The translations under genes were made by a program, and so were the position numbers. From Sepiola atlantica (lineage: Eukaryota > Mollusca > Cephalopoda > Sepiida > Sepiolidae), in the NCBI GenBank assembly GCA_963556195.1, contig OY744529.1, forward strand, positions 58,325,080-58,389,079: a stretch of 64,000 nucleotides of DNA, written 5' to 3'. Shown here one piece after another: positions 55,426 through 64,000 of the stretch. Within the stretch, counting starts at the first letter, position 1. The number at the start of each line of letters is the position of its first letter. The notes under the pieces were generated by a model. It had not been told where the DNA came from. It saw only the letters and a program-made list of their open reading frames with translations, and made no database searches.

Positions 55426-55848
55426 ATTTGTTTTTGTTTTTCTCCTGCATTTTCACTTGTTTTACGTTTGTCATTTTTCACACATTTTGTCTACCGCAGC
55501 ATTTCATGACTTATCGTGTACCTTTTCTGGCATCCATTTTGGTAGATTCTCTGCACAGACAGAGTTTTCCTCTGGTGTTTATTATTTTTGACAAAGGGAA
55601 GTTTCTTTTCTCGAAATATTAAATAAATAATTTTTAATAATCATCCGGACATCACACAAACAGCTAACACCACACTTGCTGCTATGTAAGATTTCAAGAA
55701 AAAATAAATAGTAAGTCACATTTCGAATTCGATTTATTATTTTATTCCTTCCAGCTTACATTCTACCTGGAATTTGCATTGCCCACAGCCTTTTTTAAAA
55801 ACATACTGCTACTATTCCCAGCAATGCTTCAAGCAAACTACCATTCTC

Positions 55849-55850
<2 letters not shown>
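55426..55850. other. No recognisable gene
   Basis: Nothing supported. Confidence 0.4.

Positions 55851-55897
<47 letters not shown>
55851..55897. repeat. (TA)n microsatellite
   Basis: Pure TA tract. Confidence 0.95.
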
Positions 55898-55899
<2 letters not shown>

Positions 55900-56158
55900 G
55901 AGTAGAAATACATAAATTTACATTATTTATTACAGTTCCAAGAATTCAAGATCAATAACAATTAAGCATACGATCGTTTCCGAGACGTTCAGAAATTGTT
56001 TTTATTTACTTTTTTTTACATGAATTCGAATGTGTGACTTCTTCAGTGCAGGATATTTTGATTAGATCACCGGTCAAGGGATTATTCATTATGTGGCGCA
56101 GGAAGGGAAGTCACCGTTGCAAGCTTAGTATGGATATAGGCTGCTGAATCTCTCTCTC

Positions 56159-56162
<4 letters not shown>
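55898..56162. other. No recognisable gene
   Basis: It contains CGATCGTTTCCGAGACG and, further on, CTTCTTCAGTGCAGG, loosely like another Penelope terminal repeat read in reverse; too degenerate to call. Confidence 0.3.

Positions 56163-56206
<44 letters not shown>
56163..56206. repeat. (TA)n microsatellite
   Basis: Pure TA tract. Confidence 0.95.
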
Positions 56207-56209
<3 letters not shown>

Positions 56210-56447
56210 CAATAAACAAGCTGTTAAAGATGCAATAATTCTAATCATAAGATATAACACTTTATTCAGGAGGTTTCAGTTTCAAAGGTTGCTGATGTTA
56301 TTAGAAGTTTCAACACTTGCAGTACCCTTAGCAAGAGTCTGAAAACCACATGCCATTGGCCAACTCAAGTCATGTGAGTGTACAAAGAAACGATTTCAAA
56401 GCTGAATGGCATGTAATGTTGGGTCCCATTTACTAGTGGTGTTATTA

Positions 56448-56471
56448 TTTTTTTTGGGGGGGGGGGGGGGG
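56448..56471 (+). repeat. T8G16 tract
   Basis: Eight T followed by sixteen G. A similar T8G11 tract is at 12684-12702. Confidence 0.95.
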
Positions 56472-57020
56472 TATCTGAAGTAATATCGTTCATTTTATGC
56501 TAGTATCATATCAGACTTAAAATTCTGGTATCATGACAACCTTAATCGTAGTAGCTTTCGCTTTTCTTTTAAATTAGAATCATTACTAATCTAAAAGAAT
56601 TTCTCTGAAAACTAATATTTGAACTACTGTACTCAGTTGGCCTTTCTGAACTGCTTACCCAAGGGAATGAGACAAATGGAGGTTTCCAAGTACTGCATAA
56701 CTGTTATATGAGTTGGATATGCACATGAACTAATGATTAGCTTTTCAAATGTTTGCCACCAACTGACTTCATCAACTTGAAATTAAAATTTCTGCTAATA
56801 TCATTAACAAAAATGTTACTACAATCTGTCATCCTCAAAATCAAATATCTGTTAATAAACAAACGTGCATATTATGATGGTGAATAAATGTTAAATGAGT
56901 AATAATTATTGTTTTAAAAGCTAATTTTATTCAGTGTAAGTTTATTTATAAAATCACTATTTCATGATATTAAATGAGTAGAAGATTTTTTCACATTTCC
57001 TGCTTTATTATATTGAAAGT
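56472..57020. other. No recognisable gene
   Basis: AT-rich, nothing supported. Confidence 0.4.
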
Positions 57021-57023
57021 ATG

Positions 57024-57236
57024 TTACAGGGGAACAGGAGACTTTTTTGGTATAGTCACATTGAAAGAATAGATGAGATTTCTTGGGTTAGTAGTGTAGA
57101 ACAGTTGAGGTAGCAGGTTCAGTAAACAGGGGAAGGCCAGGGAAAACATGGAAGGGAATGATAAGAATGGATTGGCCAGAGAAATGTTAGTTTGGAATTC
57201 AATTTCTAAAAGCCATCCAACATATGTCAGCATGTA
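57024..57236 (+). pseudogene. RTE/CR1-like LINE 3' end
   Basis: GGAACAGGAGACTTTTTTGG and TAGATGAGATTTCTTGGGTT match the end of the LINE at 52090-52330 base by base with few changes; it continues through a GRPGKTWKGMIRMDW peptide and ends ACATATGTCAGCATGTAG, the same terminus. Only about 210 bp are present, followed directly by another element. Confidence 0.75.
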
Positions 57237-57239
57237 GAA

Positions 57240-57370
57240 CTGAATATGATGATAGTCATCCACAAAATGATGTTTCACCGTATCATGGCTCTTCAGTGTG
57301 GCAAGTGTTTTCAGGCCGAGATTTGAAGCCCGGTCGGCAGACCACCTGTAATTGTGATCAGCAGTCAAGG
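57240..57370 (-). mobile_element. tRNA-like SINE fragment with hammerhead-like core
   Basis: The minus strand has GACCGGGCTTCAAATCTCGG, which is close to a box B in a T-loop context. Thirty bases later comes CTGAAGA (57296-57290), GCC/GGT stem, GAAAC (57276-57272). A proper cleavage triplet was not found, so only half of a hammerhead core is present. Class is uncertain. Confidence 0.35.
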
Positions 57371-57955
57371 TTGCGACTCCCCATGTGGTACCGGCTAGAC
57401 GACGAATCAGTGCGGCACGTGATGTCACCTTTGCCGTCACCTTTTCGATGTGTTGACGGTATGTCAGTGGGCGGTCGAGTTTCACGCCAAGGTACGTCGG
57501 GGTGGCGTCGAACAGGAGGGCTGTGTTGTTGACCATCACTTTAAGCTTGCATTTGGCCTCGCGGTTGTTGAGGTGGAATTCCGCGTACATGGTCTTGCCC
57601 ACACTGAGTTTCAGCCGCTAGTTTTGAGGTACCTGGACATGGTCATCATGTCCGCAGTGAGCCCAGCCTCGATAGTCTCCCATTTTCTGCCCATCTGTAG
57701 GATGGGCAGGTCGTCGGCGTACCCGTATTTTTTGGCTGTTGCTGTCGGTATGTCGCAGATGTATATGTTGAAGAGCATCGGGGACAAACCGAGCCTTGCG
57801 GGACACTGTTCTTTAGTCTCCGTAGTCTGCTGGGTTGGCCGTCGCTGGTGTGAAGGGAGAAGCTACAATTACTCAGCATCTCCATGATGAAACTCACCAG
57901 ACGTCGTCTGGCCGGTACCACATGGTGAGCCGCAACCCTGCGGATATCCACCCAA
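57371..57955 (-). pseudogene. LINE reverse transcriptase, inverted 5' segment
   Basis: Minus strand from 57955 leftwards: RRLVSFIMEMLSNCSFSLHT, then SDGQPSRLRRLKNSVPQGSV. A frame change brings MLFNIYICDIPTAT and YGYADDLPILQMGRKWE with the intact catalytic YADD (about 57720). Next are LSVGKTMYAEFHLNNREAKC, TPTYLGVKLDRPLTYRQHIE and LIRRLAGTTWG, after which the match ends near 57371. This is the palm and thumb region of a non-LTR reverse transcriptase. The continuing C-terminal part of the same protein lies on the plus strand from 57956, so this is one insertion with an internal inversion. Confidence 0.85.
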
Positions 57956-58640
57956 GCACTGGTTTTCTCAGTGGCCGAGTACTGCGCCCTGGTTTTGTGC
58001 CGAAGTACCCACACCAAGAAAGTGGACGCAACTCTAAACACCGCCATGCGCAGTCTCTGGGACACTCCGCGCCACGCGGGTGAACCAACTACCGATCCTC
58101 TCCGGTATTGCCCCACCCGCTATCCGACGAGAAGCGATTGTCCTGGCACTGTCACGCAAGGCCAAGATCGACAAGAGACATCTGCTCCACGACATCATGA
58201 GCAAACCCCCTCCACAAATACGCCTCAAATCACGCCACGCACTCTCCCAGCACGCGCATCAGCTTCTGGAAACCGTCCCAGACACCACCTCAAAGCAGAT
58301 GTGGACCAAGAACTCCTGGAGGGAAGATTGGCAACAGGCTGACCAACACCGACTGCACAGGTTCATCACCGACACAGACGACATACCAGGGGCTGAGCTG
58401 CCACGAAGGCAATGGACTAATCTGAACCGCCTGAGAACTGGTATGGGCCGTTTTTCTGCCACAATGAGAGACTGGGGCCTGAGAGAGGGTGCTGCCTGTG
58501 AATGTGGCCACCCAGAACAGACAGTTACGCACGTCATAGAGGAATGCCCGCTGTTCAAACCGCCCAATGGCGAGCAGGGCATAGCGGATCTTGATGACGA
58601 GACAAGAACCTGGCTTGCCAAGACCAAGCTGCAGCTTTGA
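57956..58640 (+). pseudogene. LINE ORF2 C-terminal segment (same insertion)
   Basis: The plus strand starts LVFSVAEYCALVLCRSTHTK at the inversion point. After a frameshift near 58080 a 186-codon open stretch runs from LPILSGIAPPAIRREAIVLA to a stop at 58638-58640. It includes DLPRR-like and RLRTGMGRFSATMRDWGLRE, and a zinc-knuckle-like ACECGHPEQTVTHVIEECPL (C-C-H-C) near 58494-58553. The 3' end has AAGAAAGAAGAAGCAG-type sequence. Only about ten residues are missing relative to the inverted half at the breakpoint. Confidence 0.87.
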
Positions 58641-59235
58641 GGGAGCTGGCACAAGAAAGAAGAAGCAGTCAAGGTCTTTATCTTCTGCACGATTGAAACT
58701 TTCCTCGATAGTAAGAGAAATTATAGCGCATTGACTGGATTTAATGTTTTCTTTGAAGTTTTCTTTTGTTTTTCTTTTCAGCCTAACATTTTGTCGGAAC
58801 ATGTATAAAAATTGCCCAAAATTATTTGTCACGGCTCAAGCAAGTCTACATGAATGAATGCTTCTCCAAAATATCGAAATGATGTAAATCATATATTGGT
58901 CACACAACAATCACTATCATAAAGTTTCCCAATAACCAAGTGTACAATAAAAGCTCAATCAAAATTCACATAACAAACAACAAAAACAATATTCGAAATA
59001 CTAATATGCAACAAATAATTGGTCAAAAGAAACATTCTCTCTAATACTAATTTTAGAAAGTGACTGCAAATATTAGAAGACTTCATAATAAAAATAAAAA
59101 GCCTAAAATAGATAAAACTTGAAGAAAGAATGTTTTAATAGTGTCTCAACCCACATATGACGTCAAACCCATAACTAGATATGATGATTCTAACACAAAA
59201 CTGTTACATAGATTTCATTAATCTTAAAACTGAAA
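58641..59235. other. No recognisable gene
   Basis: LINE 3' tail then AT-rich DNA; nothing supported. Confidence 0.42.
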
Positions 59236-59239
59236 TGTT

Positions 59240-59926
59240 AACGGTTCCAATGTAAAATAAACCTAAAGCTTTGAATGCTAAAAGGCTTCAATATAAACAA
59301 ATACAAATGTTACATATTGAATTGGTAGATCAACTAATGCATATTTTAGTTAGTTGAGAATAACAAGAAATGTGGTAAGCGAGAGGTCAGCAGAGGTCAA
59401 TTCATTGCAGCCAGGTGAAAATTAGTTAGACTGTGTGAATGTATTAAAAACGGATATGACATCATATGGCTCAAAGAGAGAGGATGATAGTGAGCAGTCA
59501 GTCTGTTTGTAAGGGTATGGATGCATAACGAAATGGGCTGACAAGATATAACTAATTAGTTACTTCGATCTTTCTATGTCCCCCCACACTCATCACAGGT
59601 TTGGGACGAAGATCTTGTCCAATAAATGGCTCGCTTTTTTCCATCAGATTTCTGTTGAGTTTGGTCTTTTTAAAAAGTATAAGTATAAAAACACTTTAAT
59701 TACAGGGCAAGTATTTGTTCGGTCTGGGACAATCATGGTAAAAGCGTACGTAAGACGAACGATTAGCAAACAAGGTATGAATAACTACCGTAAACTTTAA
59801 TGTTTCTGTAGTGATTACAACAACTTGGTTGCTGCATGTCTGACATAAGGTTGAGTATACAACACTAAAAGCTCCATGATAAATTAAACCTAAAACTTTG
59901 AATGCTAAAAGACTATGAAAACAAGT
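59240..59926. repeat. ~60-bp direct repeat pair
   Basis: AATAAACCTAAAGCTTTGAA then TGCTAAAAGGCTTCAATA (59254-59293) recurs with changes at 59880-59920 in the same orientation. The 560 bp between them has no recognised content. Confidence 0.6.
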
Positions 59927-61040
59927 ACCCTGTAGAAGGTAACTAACCAAAATACACTTGAAAAAAGTCTATTCTGATCGAAAAGTACTTGAACCCTTCA
60001 GGTGTTTTATTTTATTTGCTTGGTCTCTTTGGTTATCTCCCTTGTTATCTATCTTATCAAGTCAAACCTTAAAAAGTTTCCACAAATTTTGCACTCAAAA
60101 CATCTCTAAGAAAAAACAAAATAAAGAAGGAAAACCTACTGTCCTTAGTCTTCAACAAAACATATTTGAACAGATGACAAAGAAAAATATCTACATCTCA
60201 AGTATCTTCCTTTGAAGCTGTTTTCCCCTTTTAAGATCACACATACGTAACACACTGATATCTGCTTAAAAGAGAAGATCCTCCATTTTTTGGTTGGCTG
60301 CTTTGATCCATTTACAGTGGACCACATATTGGTGAAGCACATTGATTTCAATGAAATTCATACTAGACATAGCCAGGTGGTTGCCCTGAAGAACATTTTA
60401 AAACAGATCCATCTGAATTTCTGAAGGAAGGAAGATTTTACAAAAAATATAAATACTCCACCTGTTTTTTATAAACTATTCCTCTACAAAGAATGCTAAC
60501 AAAATCAGAATTTTCTACCAAACAGAATTATAAAGAATGATTATTCTGTTTTTTTTTAAATTTTTTGTTGGCACTAAATTTCCCACTGAGGTTGATATGC
60601 CATAAAACAAACTAAACAAAATGAAAAGGATAAAAAATGTAGCAAATTTGATAATTTAATAATTTTAAACTATTGTGAACATACATCTTCTGATTCATAT
60701 GGATATGCTCCTCGAATCATTGGGTGCTTCGGATCTTTCAACATCATACACCATATTCCAAGTAACCTAGCCAGGATTGATCAGAACCTAGCTTGTGTCT
60801 AGATGGCTAGTTGGTTATTCTTCTTTTAGTCACAGCCATTTTCAGGCACTCTCTATCAGTTCAGTGCCTTTTTTAAATACTTTGTCTGAACTAATATGAC
60901 CCAAAGGAGAGGAAAGCGAGTAAACAGGTAAACCGAGAGGGCACTCAAAAGATAAGAAAATTTTCGTTGAAATAATCATTTATTTTATAAAAATTATAAA
61001 AGTTGTTAATATTCAGCTTAAGGAAGTTATATAAACAAAC
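59927..61040. other. No recognisable gene
   Basis: AT-rich. A less AT-rich stretch at 60680-60870 shows no motif I recognise. Confidence 0.42.
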
Positions 61041-61044
61041 TAGA

Positions 61045-61665
61045 AGAATACCGGTCCCAAGACGGGTAAAATTCCTCAAACAGAACCGTTTTGCACCACT
61101 TTTATGTCCCTCTACGAAGATTAAAATAAAGATATAATGATACTAAACCGTATGTCTAGAATCATTATTCCAATTTTAATAAAAATACATTACATGATTT
61201 TTATTCTAGAAAATGTCTAAAATTAAGGGTCTTAAGAAATTGAAATTCAGGAAATTTTGCTTAATTAGTGTCTAATGACTATGGATAAAAATTCAGTGCA
61301 AATCTGAAATATTTGAATTTTTAAATAGGAAGTTGTGCTCATACTATGCCCCCTTAAAATCCATCTAAAATATTTCAAAATGACTGAAATTTGGATAATA
61401 TTTATTAATTGATGTCGAATACCTATTGTAAAAATTTAATAAAAATCAGAGGTATCAGAATTTCTATTAAGGGCTTCCACCCCCTCTTTGTCTCCTTTAC
61501 ATAAAACTAAATTAAGCTAAATATAGTCCACAATACCAACCTTATGTCTAGCAGTTGTGTTCCAAAATTCATAAAGATCAGTTAATTATTTTGGGAGTGA
61601 ATCCTGTACATACAAACATAAACGTATACACATACTTAGCTTTATGAAAATAAAGATTGGGAATG
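61045..61665 (+). repeat. Interspersed repeat R1, near full length
   Basis: Aligns with 49040-49670 from AGAATACCGGTCCCAAGACG through the TTTGCACCACTTTTATGTCC and GATTAATATTTATTAATTGATG-like blocks to GAGTGAATCCTGTACATACA. No open frame is conserved between copies. Confidence 0.8.
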
Positions 61666-62224
61666 TAATTGTTAACATGTTTGAACCAGCAGAGACTGGT
61701 ACTTCAACTAGTTTACATGTAAGTTTATTTAAACGAGTCTACGAATTAGAGTTATTATTATTATAATAACAATCTTTTATTTATTACAGACTGACCTTTT
61801 TAGTGGTGCGTTATATGAAGTAAACTTGTTGGAATTTTTAAAATATTCAGTCCTTCAGGTTAGATTGACTTTTCATTTCACATTCCATGTAAAGGGACAT
61901 TTTGTTAGATCACCTATAGGTCAGTGCATATAAAAAAGGGGTAATTTAAAGTGACATTGCAGGAAGAAATTAACAAGATATCCTCTAAGCGTAGACGGCA
62001 GAAATGACAAAAATTTACCCTTGTTGATTGAATAGGTTTGCTTTGAAATTCACAGAAAGTCACCTGTAATATAACACACATGAGAAGAATGCCAGACGAT
62101 ATAACAGCCCAAATCCTGCTATTGTGTACGTGTATGTCAATAGCAGTGATTCTCAACCACCGTGCCATAGCTCACTGATAAGCTGCGTGATCCTCTTAAG
62201 TATGCCGCAAAATATTGTCACAAC
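61666..62224. other. No recognisable gene
   Basis: AT-rich, nothing supported. Confidence 0.4.
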
Positions 62225-62228
62225 ATAC

Positions 62229-62257
62229 ATATGTGTGTGTGTGTGTGTGCGTGTGTA
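62229..62257. repeat. (GT)n microsatellite
   Basis: Short GT repeat with one GC. Confidence 0.85.
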
Positions 62258-62385
62258 TGTGTATCTGTTTATACATAGAAGTAGTAAAGGTAGAGTGCTA
62301 ACATTTGAATAAATGAATAAATATTAAACTTTTTTCTCCAAATAATTCTGATAATTTTTATTATTCAGACTCCTGTTCTCATCTT

Positions 62386-62516
62386 AGATGTTATTCCCAC
62401 AACGTTTCATTCGGTGTAACCTCCGCACAACTTCCTGGGGTCGGTATAAAGATTTTCGATGCCCCTGAAGAAGGTTGGAGGTTACATGGGCCGCAACATT
62501 GTTAAAATAACATCCA
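62386..62516. repeat. Inverted repeat, ~52-bp arms
   Basis: Left arm GATGTTATTCCCACAACGTT... and right arm ...AACATTGTTAAAATAACATC are inverted with changes, both including GGAGGTTACA in the arm's centre. The right arm holds CCTGAAGA and the left arm (minus strand) GAAACGTTGT, so it may be another decayed Penelope-type terminal pair. Confidence 0.5.
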
Positions 62517-63020
62517 CGATACGAACAGGTGTCCAACCCTCATCTAAAAAATTCTTAAATATAATTCTTTTAATGATTGAGAGCCTAAAATACATTTGAC
62601 TGTACGCATGGATAGATTTTGGATTTGAATCCAATTAACTAAAAAAAAATGTTTATCAGTTTTATTGCAATTTTCGACCTCTTATGAGAATCAGGCTTTT
62701 CAACTGTAATAAAATAAAAAATAAGAGAGAAAGATGACGCTACGTTTAACTGAAGAAATGAAGATCTGCTTATCGCACTTTAAACAAAACCTTGAGAAAA
62801 ACTTATTTTTAAAAACACCAAACACAAGTTTGACAGTAAATCGACTGAATAGAAACATTGAAATAAATTAAGATCATATTTATGTGTGTGCTTTTCATTT
62901 GTAATCTATGGTTTTATCTCCTAACATTTCAATATAGACTCTTAAATCTTGACAAGTGTACTGCGATAATGCATATTGATAGAATAAAATGTCAAATCAC
63001 TGGTCTATATATTAACAATG
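62517..63020. other. No recognisable gene
   Basis: AT-rich, nothing supported. Confidence 0.4.
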
Positions 63021-63029
63021 AATAGTAAT

Positions 63030-63318
63030 AGGCCTCCGTTCAGTCTCGAGAGACGGTGGATAACCCGCGTAAAAGTGCCTGTCTATTGTGAAGCAAGGGT
63101 TGTGCAATTCCAAACCACATCTCTCCTGAACCAGCATTGTTTGATGCTTGTGACGAGGAGAAGTCTAAGATGACTAGAAACAAATCCAAGATAAGCAGAG
63201 TCCTCCCACATACAGCACCTAGTATTAACAAATGGTCACCCATTTAGTACTGACCAGACTGAACATCGCTTAACTTCAGTGATCTAACGGGAACTAGTGT
63301 GTCAACGTGATTATGCCA
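63030..63318 (-). mobile_element. 5S rRNA-headed SINE, minus
   Basis: The minus strand starts GGCATAATCACGTTGACACA, continues AGTTAAGCGATGTTCAGTCT and GGTCAGTACTAAATGGGTGA, then ends the 5S part with ACTAGGTGCTGTATGTGGG, matching the head of the copy at 3598 nearly base for base. The body (63205-63030) differs from the 3598 copy and contains GTCTCGAGAGAC near 63046. Confidence 0.72.
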
Positions 63319-64000
63319 AAATGACCTAGGTAATGAGGTAGGGAACATACTTGATATACCTCTATATACAAGGAAATGTAATTGCTGCAGAAAACATTTA
63401 TTTCATACTACCTGATGTTGCCGAGGATTCTTTTTAAAACAAAAACAAAAAAATTAATTTACGGCGTATAGGGGGGTAGGAATTTTTTAATGTGAAATAA
63501 TGCATTCATTAGATTTTCTTTTTTACTTAATTATTTTAAGTCATTTATTAATTAATCAATTTTTATTTTGAAATTTTACAAATTATGCTTATTCACACAC
63601 ACACACACACACTATTAGATCAGATAATTTTATTAAAAGAAATGCCTTGGCCAGTCAACATAATATCATTTCATCTTAATATTATTCATTAAGAACTTAT
63701 TTTAAATAGACAAAGTTCTTTCATTTGATCTATTGATTTTGATCTCTATTATTAAAAATGGTAAATGTCTATGATAAGTAATGACTGGAAAATGTTTTAT
63801 GTGAAAATGTTTTATTAATTTTCTTTAATCTCGATGATATTTTGGTAAATATTATTTTATATCAAAAACTAGCAAGATTGACTAACCACCACACATTTCT
63901 ATGTAGATGGCGTGACCTAAAGCTAGTTCCACCAGGCTTAATTTTGAAAACTAACATTCAGTTCCAGAATACAAAGGGTTGCAAAAAGTGTAGGGCCTGA
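63319..64000. other. No recognisable gene
   Basis: AT-rich, with a short (CA)n at 63594-63612. Nothing else supported. Confidence 0.42.

Noticed and set aside
58259..58832. Minus-strand open frames of 143 and 180 codons
   Set aside because: They are antisense to the LINE C-terminal segment, whose plus-strand zinc-knuckle and RLRTGMGRF motifs are clear.

Overview
This window is AT-rich eukaryotic DNA that looks almost entirely non-genic. I found no intact host protein-coding gene, no intact tRNA or rRNA gene and no CRISPR array. It is dominated by decayed transposable elements, at least twenty (TA)n tracts, other microsatellites, minisatellites and foldback repeats. The element types (5S-rRNA-headed SINEs, U2-like pieces, Ty3/Gypsy, Tc1/mariner, several LINE families, a Penelope-like element) point to an invertebrate animal. 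A mollusc or other lophotrochozoan is my best guess from the overall texture, but the sequence does not prove it.

Layout. 0-10 kb: a Gypsy gag remnant, 5S-headed SINEs lying next to (TA)n, a dead Tc1/mariner transposase, a long-terminal-inverted-repeat element with an internal duplication, tRNA-like SINE heads, and a 38-bp minisatellite. 10-17 kb: mostly unrecognised AT-rich DNA with repeat fragments and a possible solo LTR. 17-19.5 kb: a back-to-back pair of hammerhead-like motifs, then three tandem ~328-bp units ending in an antisense U2 snRNA segment, then more U2-like pieces. 19.5-23.4 kb: an LTR-like promoter region and a minus-strand Gypsy pol with a foldback element inside its integrase. 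24-33 kb: repeat fragments, LINE tails, a 750-bp pyrimidine-rich tract. 33.9-40.6 kb: a plus-strand LINE facing a minus-strand LINE of a related family; the second is split by a plus-strand Gypsy remnant that has lost its integrase core. 41-47 kb: LINE tails, a foldback element, a second pair of hammerhead-like motifs, and a 55-bp satellite that seems to have grown from a LINE 3' end. 47-58.6 kb: three more LINE remnants, one with a twin-priming inversion, a MITE with clear target-site duplications, and a Penelope GIY-YIG domain with a degenerate hammerhead-like motif downstream. 58.6-64 kb: unrecognised AT-rich DNA, a copy of an interspersed ~620-bp repeat, and a minus-strand 5S-headed SINE.

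Nothing here forms a working pathway; the logic is insertion history. The most interesting items are: (1) four 62-nt motifs with the full hammerhead ribozyme core, in two inverted pairs, showing paired base changes in stem I; (2) U2-snRNA-like segments linked repeatedly to a shared short tail, which suggests a U2-headed SINE-like family; (3) the 328-bp array with a compensated hairpin; and (4) the 55-bp satellite with a five-unit higher-order repeat. All functional statements are inferences from reading the sequence without searches.
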